Origin: Mycobacterium aquaticum
GTDB lineage: Bacteria; Actinomycetota; Actinomycetes; Mycobacteriales; Mycobacteriaceae
DNA length: 64,000 bases
Direction: 5' to 3'
Assembly: GCF_002086485.1 (NCBI RefSeq)
Contig: NZ_MVHF01000002.1
Span: forward strand, 339,798 to 403,797
Below are positions 16,719-24,766 of this stretch, piece after piece (the stretch's first letter is position 1; every line of letters starts with the position of its first letter). Made by a program: the position numbers and the translations under genes. Under the pieces are notes generated by a model. That model was given only the letters and a program-made list of their open reading frames with translations. It was not told the DNA's origin and searched no databases.

Positions 16719-17654
16719 ATGCCCATCGATCCGATCGCCCAGAAGATGATCGACGACGCAAGACAATCGGGGCGGCCCAACGCCCATCTGCTGCCCGTTC
16801 CCACGGCGCGGGAGAACTTCGAGAACACGTTCGGCGCACTGGCCAAACCACCGATCCACCGCGCCGTTGACGTCGTCATCCCCACCCGCGACGGACACAC
16901 CATTCCCGGGCGGTTGTACCTGCCTGCCGAAGACAGTTCAGAACTACCGCTCACTGTGTACTACCACGGCGGCGGCTGGCTGCTCGGCAGCATCGACTCC
17001 CACGACGTCGCAACCCGGCTGCTGGCCAACGCCTCGGGCAGCGCCGTGCTGTCGGTCGGCTATCGGCGTGGCCCCGAAGCCAGGTTCCCGACCGCGGTCA
17101 ACGACGCCATCGACGCGCTGAACTGGGCGAGCGATCCCGCAGCGGGTCTGGGTGTCGATCATCGCCGCGTCGCCGTCGCGGGCGACAGTGCGGGCGGAAA
17201 CCTGGCCGGCGCGGTGGCGCTGCACGCCCGTGACACCGGCACACCGCTGTGCCATCAACTGCTGGTCTATCCGGTGACCACCACCGACCTCACCATCGGC
17301 ATGGACCCCGAATACGACGGCGTCATGCTCGAACGCGATGAATTGCAGTGGCATCAGGACAATTACCTGCCGGGCCCGGACGCCATGGGTGACCCGAGGG
17401 TCAACATTCTGGGTGCCGATCTCGCCGGATTGCCCGATGCGACAATCATTCTCGCCGAGTGTGATCCGATCCGACCGCAGGGCGAGCGCTACGCGGCGGC
17501 GCTCGAAGCCGCCGGCGTGCCGACCCGGGTTCATCTCACCCCTGGCATGGTCCACGGGTTCTTCGGTCTCGACGAGGTCTTTCCCACGGCGACCGAAGCG
17601 ATGACGTTCGCGGGTGCGCAGCTCGCAGAGGCCCTTACCGGTGTCCGACGATGA
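16719..17654 (+). CDS. Alpha/beta hydrolase of the hormone-sensitive-lipase (HSL) family
   Basis: 311 residues with all HSL marks: oxyanion loop HGGGWLLGS, nucleophile S157 in GDSAGG, D249 in ECDPIRPQGE and H279 in GMVHGFF. It is a cytosolic carboxylesterase-type enzyme. The ATG at 16719 lies 43 bases after the second ligase, with GCGAGGAGCACGT before it. It overlaps the next SDR by 4 bases. In this pathway it could hydrolyse an ester made by the monooxygenase downstream (inference). Confidence 0.9.
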   Translation: MPIDPIAQKMIDDARQSGRPNAHLLPVPTARENFENTFGALAKPPIHRAVDVVIPTRDGHTIPGRLYLPAEDSSELPLTVYYHGGGWLLGSIDSHDVATRLLANASGSAVLSVGYRRGPEARFPTAVNDAIDALNWASDPAAGLGVDHRRVAVAGDSAGGNLAGAVALHARDTGTPLCHQLLVYPVTTTDLTIGMDPEYDGVMLERDELQWHQDNYLPGPDAMGDPRVNILGADLAGLPDATIILAECDPIRPQGERYAAALEAAGVPTRVHLTPGMVHGFFGLDEVFPTATEAMTFAGAQLAEALTGVRR

Positions 17655-18379
17655 CCAGGACTGCTCTGGTCACCGGTGCCGGCGGTGGAATCGGGCTGGC
17701 GACGGCCGTCCGGCTTGCGGCCGAGGGCATCGACGTCCTTGCGACCGACGTGAAGTCGCGCCCCGCAGAATTGCCGACGTCCGTGCGGTTCGAGAGCTTC
17801 GACCTGATCGGTGGCGATCCGAAGTCGCTGCTCGACGCGGTAGGTTCGCCGGCACTGGACTATCTCGTCAACGCGGCCGGGCTCGCGCTGTTCGATCGCG
17901 ACGGGTCCGTTCTCGACGCGGATGAGTCGGTGTGGGAAGTCACCCTGGGAGTGAACCTGCACGGGTTGCGCCATCTCACCGTCGCGGCGATTCCGTTGCT
18001 GCGTAACGGGACCGGACGCAGCATCGTCAATGTGGCGAGCACTGCCGGGATCCGGGGTATGGACTCACCCCTGGATGCCTATCAGGTGAGTAAGGCGGCG
18101 GTCGTGTCCCTGAGTCGGAGCCTGGCCTTGCAGCTGGGGCCTGAAGGGATCCGGGTGAACACTGTCTGCCCGGGCGCGATCCTCACGCCGATGATCGAAC
18201 CGCTGTACGAGGAGAACCCGGCCAGGCGCACCAACATGGAGGATCGCACACCGTTGCGGCGTCTCGGCCTGCCGGTAGACATCGCCAACGCCATCCATTT
18301 CCTGCTCTCCGAGCAGGCGTCGTTCATTACTGCCACCGACCTCGTCGTCGACGGCGGCTGGACAGCGCAGATCAAATAA
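17651..18379 (+). CDS. Short-chain dehydrogenase/reductase (SDR)
   Basis: 242 residues: TGAGGGIG loop, VNAAGLAL, STAGIRG with YQVSK, and ITATDLVVDGGW at the end. It is the last gene of the 10.1-18.4 kb operon, overlapping the esterase by ATGA. The order oxidoreductase, ligase, esterase, oxidoreductase is that of a linear catabolic route; the compound is unknown. Confidence 0.87.
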   Translation: MTRTALVTGAGGGIGLATAVRLAAEGIDVLATDVKSRPAELPTSVRFESFDLIGGDPKSLLDAVGSPALDYLVNAAGLALFDRDGSVLDADESVWEVTLGVNLHGLRHLTVAAIPLLRNGTGRSIVNVASTAGIRGMDSPLDAYQVSKAAVVSLSRSLALQLGPEGIRVNTVCPGAILTPMIEPLYEENPARRTNMEDRTPLRRLGLPVDIANAIHFLLSEQASFITATDLVVDGGWTAQIK

Positions 18380-18424
18380 TCAGCGGTGGCTCAGCCACTT
18401 TCAGCATATTGACAATCTCATTTA

Positions 18425-18450
18425 AGGTCTAAATACTGGACCTATAGATA
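18425..18450 (+). promoter_or_regulatory. Candidate operator upstream of the flavoprotein monooxygenase
   Basis: Inverted arms GGTC...GACC in GGTCTAAATACTGGACC (18426-18442), running into GACCTATAGA (18439-18448), which is the exact reverse complement of TCTATAGGTC before the permease at 6823-6832. The surrounding 60 bases are AT-rich. This suggests the monooxygenase/PuuD transcript belongs to the same regulon as the permease. Confidence 0.5.
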
Positions 18451-18496
18451 TTTCTGGAGCGGGCCACCGGCTCGTACATCTCGAAGGAGCATCCCG

Positions 18497-19966
18497 ATGA
18501 ACGCACACGCACACTCGTCGCCCCGGGTGGCGATCATCGGTGCTGGGTTCAGTGGTATCGCGGCGGCCGTCGCCCTGCGGCGAAAGGGCATCGAGGACTT
18601 CGTCATCTTCGAGCAGGCCCCCGCCCTGGGCGGAACCTGGTGGCACAACCGCTATCCCGGCGCCGAGGTCGATCTCGAATCCCACATTTACTCGTTTTCG
18701 TTCGAACGCCATGACTGGACCCGCACCCACGCAGACTGGCAGGAGCTGTTGAGCTACCTCGAAGGCGTGGCCGACAAGTGGGACCTGCCGCGACGCATCC
18801 TGTTCAACGAGTCGGTTCAGGATGTGGCGTGGTCCGATCATGACCACACCTACACTGTGCGGACTTCATCCGGAGTGGATCACGGCGTGTTCACGGCCGT
18901 GATCAGCGCGGTCGGCTTCCTCAACATTCCCGTCGTGCCGCCGTTTGCCCGCGGCGACAACGAGTTCCAGGGCGCGATGTGCCACACGTCGCGGTGGATC
19001 GACGGCCTGGACATGACCGGCAAGTCGGTCGCCGTCGTCGGGACGGGGTCCTCCGCGGTCCAGATCGTGAGCGAGGCCGAGAAGTTGGCCTCCGAGGTCA
19101 AGATCTTCCAGTTGGAGCCGAACTGGCTGCTGCCCAAGGACAGCCGCGACTTCACGCCCCGTGAACGCCGACTCAACCGCAACCCCCTGGTGTACGCATG
19201 GCGGCGCTACCGGCTGTACGTCGGCTACGACCTGCGGCAGATCCGGTCCAGCCATGCCCGCAGCACCGGCAGGCACAACCGGCAGCGCCACGCCAAGTCG
19301 CTGGCCTTCCTGCGTCGCGAGCTGGCGGCACGGCCGGACCTCATGGAGCTGGCCACACCGCAATTCGCGTTCGAAGCCCGGCGCACCGTCCTCAGCGACA
19401 CGTATTACGCTGCGCTGCGCAACCCCAAGGTGACCCTGGTGCCGCACGGCGTCAAGGGCCTCACCCGGACTGGCGCCGTGGATGCCAACGGCGACGAGCA
19501 CGATCTCGACATCATCGTCATGGCAACAGGGTTCGATGCGGCCAACTATCTCGGCAACTATCAGGTGCACGGCCAGGGTGGCAGAGAACTGCACGAGGGA
19601 TGGCAAGGTGAGCCCGAGGCGTTCCTGGGCATGATGGTTCCGGGCTTCCCGAACTTCTTCATCATGTACGGCCCCAACACCAACTCGGTGCCTCTGGTGT
19701 CGTTCTACGAGGCGCAGGCCGCATTCGCCGCCGGCTTGATCGCGAGGGCCGCGAAGACCGGGAAGACCGTCATCGACGTCCGACGGTCGGCGTTTGTCAT
19801 CTACAACGACTGGCTTCAGTCCCAACTGGCCAAGACCGTGTGGGCGACCACCACGAGCTACTTCCGGGCGGGGACGGGAAAGATTGTGTCGCAGTGGCCA
19901 TTAGGAGCGACGCCCTATATATTGGCCACCAAGTTGCTGCGCCGGATCGCCGTCCGGTTGTCATGA
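18497..19966 (+). CDS. FAD/NAD(P)-dependent flavoprotein monooxygenase (Baeyer-Villiger/FMO-like)
   Basis: 489 residues. FAD-binding GAGFSGIAAAVALRRKG lies at residues 14-30, followed by GGTWWHNRYPGAEVD, typical of Baeyer-Villiger and class B flavin monooxygenases. FQGAMCHTSRW resembles the family fingerprint, then the NADPH-binding GTGSSAVQI, and ATGFDAANYL. Known family members insert oxygen next to a ketone or oxidise an amine N. The ATG follows GAAGGAG. It is followed 31 bases later by the PuuD-like gene under the same putative operator. Confidence 0.88.
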   Translation: MNAHAHSSPRVAIIGAGFSGIAAAVALRRKGIEDFVIFEQAPALGGTWWHNRYPGAEVDLESHIYSFSFERHDWTRTHADWQELLSYLEGVADKWDLPRRILFNESVQDVAWSDHDHTYTVRTSSGVDHGVFTAVISAVGFLNIPVVPPFARGDNEFQGAMCHTSRWIDGLDMTGKSVAVVGTGSSAVQIVSEAEKLASEVKIFQLEPNWLLPKDSRDFTPRERRLNRNPLVYAWRRYRLYVGYDLRQIRSSHARSTGRHNRQRHAKSLAFLRRELAARPDLMELATPQFAFEARRTVLSDTYYAALRNPKVTLVPHGVKGLTRTGAVDANGDEHDLDIIVMATGFDAANYLGNYQVHGQGGRELHEGWQGEPEAFLGMMVPGFPNFFIMYGPNTNSVPLVSFYEAQAAFAAGLIARAAKTGKTVIDVRRSAFVIYNDWLQSQLAKTVWATTTSYFRAGTGKIVSQWPLGATPYILATKLLRRIAVRLS

Positions 19967-19997
19967 ATCCCGTCGGACTGCTCTCGGAAGGCCTGTG

Positions 19998-20738
19998 ATG
20001 GTCAAACCAGTCATCGCGGTCACGCTCAGCAGTCGAGAGCTGGCCGACATGGTGTTTTGGCGGCGCATGTTCGACGGGTTGCAGGAATGCGGTGCAATTG
20101 CGTTCGCGGTGGACTGCGGCACGGCCCCGCTGAACGTTGCGGGACTGCTTGAGCATGTCGACGGACTTCTGGTCAGTGGTGGCGTCGATGTCGATCCGGC
20201 CCTGTACGGAGAGGATCCACACGATCCGATGGTGGGACCGACCAATCCCATTCGCGACGACAACGAGATTGCGGCGGTCGAATATGCCTGTCGTGCCGGT
20301 TTTCCCGCGCTTGCCATCTGCCGCGGTGCGCAGCTGGTCAACGCCGCGCGGGGCGGCACTTTGTACGTCGATCTGCCGCGCGACCGGCCGTCGGACGTGA
20401 GCCATCGACGGACCGAGGAGGAGCTGGCGACCACGGCGCACAATGTGGATGTCGAAGCGGGCAGCCGCCTGGCCGAGTGGCTCGGGGACAGCGGGCGCTT
20501 CGCCGTCAACAGCCAGCATCACCAGGGCATCCGCACCTTGGCGCCGGGCCTCGTTGCCACGGCGTTCGCCGATGACGGGCTCATCGAAGCGTATGAGGCG
20601 ACAGAGCAGCCTCTTTCGGCCATCCAGTGGCACCCAGAGATCGACTGGCCGGACAACAAGGCCTCACGAAGGTTGCTGGAAGGATTTGTCGGTTCGTGCC
20701 AGGGCCTGCAGCCATGCCATGCGGCAAGCGCGCGCTGA
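19998..20738 (+). CDS. PuuD-like gamma-glutamyl hydrolase (class I glutamine amidotransferase fold)
   Basis: 246 residues of the peptidase C26 family. Catalytic triad: C108 in AICRGAQLVN, H212 and E214 in QWHPEID. VDGLLVSGGVDVDPALYGE is the typical early motif. In E. coli PuuD removes the gamma-glutamyl group from gamma-glutamyl-GABA after PuuA has added it. Its presence with two GS-like ligases is the best evidence that this locus runs a gamma-glutamylated pathway. The ATG at 19998 follows GGAAGG. Confidence 0.9.
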   Translation: MVKPVIAVTLSSRELADMVFWRRMFDGLQECGAIAFAVDCGTAPLNVAGLLEHVDGLLVSGGVDVDPALYGEDPHDPMVGPTNPIRDDNEIAAVEYACRAGFPALAICRGAQLVNAARGGTLYVDLPRDRPSDVSHRRTEEELATTAHNVDVEAGSRLAEWLGDSGRFAVNSQHHQGIRTLAPGLVATAFADDGLIEAYEATEQPLSAIQWHPEIDWPDNKASRRLLEGFVGSCQGLQPCHAASAR

Positions 20739-20794
20739 AAGGTTGTAGATCGAGCAGTGGGCAAGGGTTCTGCGGCAGTTGACCGTCGCAGCCA

Positions 20795-20821
20795 GATCGG
20801 GCCGCATTGGACGGCCCGATC
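20795..20821. terminator. Stem-loop terminator between convergent genes
   Basis: Perfect 10-bp stem GATCGGGCCG / CGGCCCGATC with a 7-base loop, in the 100-base gap between the PuuD-like gene and the luciferase-like gene, which converge. No long T-run follows, as is usual in mycobacteria. Confidence 0.6.
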
Positions 20822-20838
20822 CGGATTAACTGCGGGGA

Positions 20839-21927
20839 TTACTCGCCAGTGAGGTGAGCTAGCGCAGGCCGCACCTTGGAACCCATGAGTTCGAAGCTTC
20901 GACGGTAAGTCTCGGGCTCGTCGCAGTACTCGTGGGTGAAGGTGACGAGGCTTCCGAACCCTCCCAGCTTGTTGTACAGGTCTTCGATCTTGCCGATCAC
21001 GGTGTCGGGTGAACCGACGATGAGGAAGTTGTCCACCATCCATTCGATGGAGAGTTCCTCGGGTGGGATGCTGCCGCCGGAAATCAGGTCACCGATGTGG
21101 AGCTTGTTGACGAAGGTTGGGATGTTGTACTCACCCCAGAGCTTTCCGAGGGCGCCGTTGTAAACCCGGTCGTACGCTTCGTCGTCGGTCTCGGCGACGA
21201 AGTAGTCCCTGCAGATGCGCCAGTCCGCGCGCGATGGGGTCCTTCCCGCATCGATGGCGGCAGCGGAGTAGGTTTCCCAGTGCTGCAGGAGAACAGACTC
21301 GTGGACCTGCTGGCTCATCGGTATCGCGCCACGCCGGCCGGCTTCGGAAAGGCTCGGCGAGGTCGGTTGCATCCCCGTGATCATCAGTGGAATCCCATTC
21401 TGCTGACGGGGTTTGAGGTGCGGGCCTGCGATGTCCGGGTCGAAGGCGGGCATATCGACGGAGTAGAACTCACCGGTCATGGTGAAGGGCCCCGTTTTGG
21501 TCCAGATCGCCTCGATCGTATCGAGCGCCTCGACGAGCATCTTTGGGTTGTTCTTGCCGGTGCCGAACAGTTGAGCGTCACTAGGATAGGCCCCCGGTGC
21601 CACGCCCGCGATGTAGCGGCCGTCGGTCATGTGGTCGAGCCACATCATGCGGTGCGCCAGTGAGATCGGATTGTGGTACGGGAGCAGGTGGGCCGCGGCT
21701 CCGAGAGTGATGTTCGATGTCAATTGCGATGCCGCAGCGATCATCAGATCGGGTGCCGGCGAGGGCTCGTCGCCCAAGGTGTAGTGCTCGGCGAAGAACG
21801 CCTCGTCGAGTCCGTATTCGTCGGCCCACCGGGTTATCTGGAGATCCCAGTCGATGACTTGCCGCGCTGTGCGCCGGCCGGCGGAATAGCCCAGTGCGTA
21901 AGGGATGTTGAAAACACCGAATCTCAT
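20839..21927 (-). CDS. Luciferase-like flavin-dependent monooxygenase (LLM class)
   Basis: 362 residues, bacterial luciferase-like TIM barrel: MRFGVFNIPYA start, DEAFFAEHYTLGDEPSPAPDLMIAAASQLTSNITLG, and SPDTVIGKIEDLYNKLGGFGSLV near the end. Together with the flavin reductase (ATGA overlap) it forms a two-component monooxygenase that uses reduced flavin and O2. LimB (limonene monooxygenase) belongs to the same class, and the SDR neighbours would fit oxidation of the resulting alcohol. The ATG at 21927 follows GAAAGGA; a longer open frame upstream is a shadow of the reductase gene. Confidence 0.88.
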   Translation of the reverse strand: MRFGVFNIPYALGYSAGRRTARQVIDWDLQITRWADEYGLDEAFFAEHYTLGDEPSPAPDLMIAAASQLTSNITLGAAAHLLPYHNPISLAHRMMWLDHMTDGRYIAGVAPGAYPSDAQLFGTGKNNPKMLVEALDTIEAIWTKTGPFTMTGEFYSVDMPAFDPDIAGPHLKPRQQNGIPLMITGMQPTSPSLSEAGRRGAIPMSQQVHESVLLQHWETYSAAAIDAGRTPSRADWRICRDYFVAETDDEAYDRVYNGALGKLWGEYNIPTFVNKLHIGDLISGGSIPPEELSIEWMVDNFLIVGSPDTVIGKIEDLYNKLGGFGSLVTFTHEYCDEPETYRRSFELMGSKVRPALAHLTGE

Positions 21928-22469
21928 TGCGCCGGTATCCTTTCGATTTGGTTGCAACAATCGGCGTACAGGCGGGGAAAGCCTGAACGATGAAAGATCA
22001 GCGGTGCCGGAGCGGCACCACCGGTGGTAGGGGCGGAAGCCTCTAGGACGCGTGCCACGACGATGATGTGGTCTCCTCCGTCGTATTCGGCCTCGATGCT
22101 GCAGTCGACCCATGCGGTCGTTCCGGCCAGCAGTGGGCCACCTAGTGCTGGGTCGGATGTGTAGTCCACGCCGTGAAATTTGTCGGTTGCGGTTTGCGCG
22201 AACTGCCGGGCCAGCCCGCCCTGTTCCTCGCTGAGCATATTTACCAGGAAGCGCCTGGTGGTTGCGATCTGTGGCCACGTTGTCGAAGTCTTCGCCACCG
22301 AGAGAAGCGCGAGCGGTGGAGTGATCGACAGTGACAGAAATGATTGCAACGTCATCCCGACCGGATCGGATTCGAGTGTGGCAGTGACGATTACCACTCC
22401 GGTGGGAAAGTGGCCCAGCACCGTGCGCAGCGTTGACTCGGTGACCGGGGGACGATTGTCTCGTTTCAT
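21924..22469 (-). CDS. Flavin reductase (HpaC-like FMN reductase domain)
   Basis: 181 residues of the flavin reductase-like domain family: LGHFPTGVVIVTA, GMTLQSFLSLSITPPLALLSVAKTS, NMLSEEQGGLARQFA, and the C-terminal PLIFHRSGFPRL. It supplies FMNH2 or FADH2 to the coupled luciferase-like oxygenase encoded directly downstream with an ATGA overlap. Its promoter region carries the TTGAAC-N4-GTTCAA palindromes. Confidence 0.9.
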   Translation of the reverse strand: MKRDNRPPVTESTLRTVLGHFPTGVVIVTATLESDPVGMTLQSFLSLSITPPLALLSVAKTSTTWPQIATTRRFLVNMLSEEQGGLARQFAQTATDKFHGVDYTSDPALGGPLLAGTTAWVDCSIEAEYDGGDHIIVVARVLEASAPTTGGAAPAPLIFHRSGFPRLYADCCNQIERIPAQ

Positions 22470-22502
22470 GGAGATCTCCCGAACGGCGCATCGCGCCTTA
22501 AT

Positions 22503-22518
22503 GTGAACATTTGTTCAA
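22503..22518. promoter_or_regulatory. TetR operator site A (flavin reductase promoter)
   Basis: GTGAACATTTGTTCAA, one base off a perfect TTGAAC-N4-GTTCAA palindrome. It lies 34 bases upstream of the flavin reductase start, where a repressor would block transcription. Identical half-sites occur at 22677 and 24706. Confidence 0.65.
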
Positions 22519-22676
22519 GGTTGCCATGAAGCTACCGGAGTGTTGGCGTCCCGTCAACTGTCACTTCGGAAGTCGTTGCGGTCTATGGGCTTAATGCGCC
22601 GAGCCGGTTGGGTGGCATGAGTGAAACAGGGGTTGACAGTCGGGGTTGCCGAAGCGACGATGTAGGAGTTCATCAC

Positions 22677-22692
22677 TTGAACAAAAGTTCAA
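22677..22692. promoter_or_regulatory. TetR operator site B (SDR promoter)
   Basis: Perfect palindrome TTGAACAAAAGTTCAA in the 304-base divergent region between the flavin reductase (start 22469) and the SDR (start 22774). Apart from sites A and B and their promoters I see no gene or RNA in this gap. Confidence 0.7.
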
Positions 22693-22773
22693 AGTAAGAC
22701 TGCGTGTCCTGGCCCCCCGGCTCGGTTGGACGTGTGGTGCCGCCAAGGGTATGCATCGGAATGGAGAAGTGTT

Positions 22774-23544
22774 GTGATTCAAGAGTTCAGCGACAAGATC
22801 GTCCTTGTCTCTGGGGCGGCCCGCGGCCAGGGCGCCGCGCACGCCCTGCGGTTCGCTGAAGCGGGTGCCGGTGTTGTGGTCTCCGACATACGTGATGAAC
22901 TGGGCGAGAGTGTCGTCGAGCAGATTCGCATGAAGGGTGGACAGGCTGTCTACCAACGCCTGGATGTACGTGATGGTGGAGACTGGAATGCTGCGGTTGG
23001 ACGGGCCGAATGCGAGTTCGGCGGTCTGGACATTCTGGTCAACAATGCCGGCGTGGTCGCTTGCGAACCCGTCGACACGTGCACCGATGACACTTGGCAG
23101 ACCGTCATGCAGACCAACGCCACGGGCGTGTTCCAAGGTATGCGCGCCGCAGTACCCGCGATGCGGCGCCGCGGTGGAGGCGCGATCGTGAACACGGCCT
23201 CGATGATGGGGCTCGTAGGATCGTGGGGGTATGCCGCCTACATCGCGAGCAAGTTTGCCGTTGTCGGGCTGACGAAGTCGGCTGCATTGACCTACGCGGC
23301 TGACAACATTCGGGTGAACGCTGTCGCTCCGGGATGTGTGGACACGCCCATGCTCGATGAAGAAAAGAAGCTCATGGCCGCGAATCCCTATTGGGACTTT
23401 GATGAATGGGTTGCCACTCAACCTATTTCGACAATCGCTCAGCCCGAAGAGGTCAGCGAGCTGGTGTTGTTCCTCGCCTCAGGACGCGCTAGGTACTGCA
23501 CCGGCGGCGTCTACCCCATCGATGGCGGGTCGACCGCGGGATAA
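22774..23544 (+). CDS. SDR-family oxidoreductase, possibly mycofactocin-type
   Basis: 256 residues. The loop reads SGAARGQGAAHALRFAEAGA; the RGQG...HA form is common in mycofactocin-coupled SDRs, though the longer insert of that group is absent here. Other SDR marks are VNNAGVVACEP, ASMMGLVGSWGYAAYIASK and GGVYPIDGGS. The GTG at 22774 follows GGAGAAG. It is divergent from the luciferase-like unit and probably oxidises the alcohol made by it (inference). Confidence 0.85.
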   Translation: MIQEFSDKIVLVSGAARGQGAAHALRFAEAGAGVVVSDIRDELGESVVEQIRMKGGQAVYQRLDVRDGGDWNAAVGRAECEFGGLDILVNNAGVVACEPVDTCTDDTWQTVMQTNATGVFQGMRAAVPAMRRRGGGAIVNTASMMGLVGSWGYAAYIASKFAVVGLTKSAALTYAADNIRVNAVAPGCVDTPMLDEEKKLMAANPYWDFDEWVATQPISTIAQPEEVSELVLFLASGRARYCTGGVYPIDGGSTAG

Positions 23545-23604
23545 ATGTGCCCGGCTGATGCCGGCGCAACTGCGCACCGAAACTTGTGGAAGGGAATTCT
23601 GAAT

Positions 23605-24459
23605 ATGGGCATGCTGGATGGTCAGGTGGTGTTCGTCACCGGCGGCGGGCGAGGACAGGGCAGGGCGCACGCCATCGCCTCGGCACGTGAAGGTGCCGAC
23701 GTTGCACTGTTCGACTGCGTACACGACATCGATACTGTCGGATACCCTCTGGCACGTCGCCAGGATCTGGACGAGACAGCGTCTTTGGTGGAATCCGCGG
23801 GGCGCCGGGCGCTGCGGTACGTGGGCGACGTCCGGTCGCAAGCTGACCTGAACCAGGCGGTGGAGAAGACGATCTCCGCGTTCGGCCATCTCGACGCGTT
23901 GGTCGCGAACGCGGGGATCTGGGCCACGGGGCCTTTCTGGGAGCTGTCCGACGACCAGTGGTCGGACATGATCGACATCTGTCTGACCGGGGTGTGGCGT
24001 TCAGCTAAAGCCGTTGCCCCGCACATGATCGACCGGCAGAAGGGCTCGATCGTGATGACGTCTTCGGTCGACGGTCTTGAGCCCGGCGGCATCTATGCGC
24101 ACTACACGGCGGCCAAGCACGGGGTGCTGGGATTGATGAAGAGCGTGGCGCTGGAGTTGGCACCCCACGGACCCCGGTGCAACAGCGTGAACCCTGGAGC
24201 GGTGGACACGCCGATGCTCGACAATCAGCCCGGTTACGACCTCATCTCGGGACATCCAGGTGGCACGCGTGACGATCTCGTCGAGGGCGGGCATCGCTTC
24301 AACGTCTTGAAGAATACGGCGCTGCTTGACCCGATGGACATCGCTAACGCTGCTGTCTTCCTGAACTCGGAACTGGCCGCCCGGGTCACCGGCACGACCC
24401 TTCTGGTCGATGCAGGGCACATGCTGCTCACCGGCTACAACCACAATCCTGTGCGCTGA
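23605..24459 (+). CDS. Mycofactocin-coupled SDR (carveol-dehydrogenase-like)
   Basis: 284 residues. It shows the mycofactocin SDR pattern: VTGGGRGQGRAHAIASAREGADVALFDC, followed by the group-specific insert HDIDTVGYPLARRQDLDETASLVESAGRRAL, then NAGIWATG, SSVDGLEPGGIYAHYTAAKHG, and TGTTLLVDAGHML. Such enzymes hold NAD tightly and pass electrons to the peptide-derived cofactor mycofactocin. LimC carveol dehydrogenase of Rhodococcus is a known member. The ATG at 23605 follows GGAAGGGAA; it lies 60 bases after the other SDR. Confidence 0.88.
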   Translation: MGMLDGQVVFVTGGGRGQGRAHAIASAREGADVALFDCVHDIDTVGYPLARRQDLDETASLVESAGRRALRYVGDVRSQADLNQAVEKTISAFGHLDALVANAGIWATGPFWELSDDQWSDMIDICLTGVWRSAKAVAPHMIDRQKGSIVMTSSVDGLEPGGIYAHYTAAKHGVLGLMKSVALELAPHGPRCNSVNPGAVDTPMLDNQPGYDLISGHPGGTRDDLVEGGHRFNVLKNTALLDPMDIANAAVFLNSELAARVTGTTLLVDAGHMLLTGYNHNPVR

Positions 24460-24705
24460 CGACACCCTTTCGCGGCTCTCGGGGGTGAGGCAACATCACG
24501 CGGATCCAATATCTGCGTGGTGCGTCAAAGATGTTTGTACAAAGTCGATTACCGATCAGCAATAGCTGATTTGGTCTGCGGGGTGGCATGGTCGATCAGC
24601 CGAGCGTGCCATCACGCTCTCACCTTCTCGTGTGTGCCACCGCTGACACATCCAACCCAAATAGGCATTGACGTAGGTCACACCGAAGCCTATATTCCCC
24701 AAGTA

Positions 24706-24721
24706 TTGAACTTTTGTTCAA
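24706..24721. promoter_or_regulatory. TetR operator site C (permease promoter)
   Basis: Perfect palindrome TTGAACTTTTGTTCAA, 45 bases before the permease start. It is the only clear feature in the 307-base gap 24460-24766; the short open frames there show no coding character. The same 12 conserved positions occur at site B. Confidence 0.7.
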
Positions 24722-24766
24722 AGTGACATTCACCGCATGCCAGCCCGTGAAGGAGACTGCATCGAT

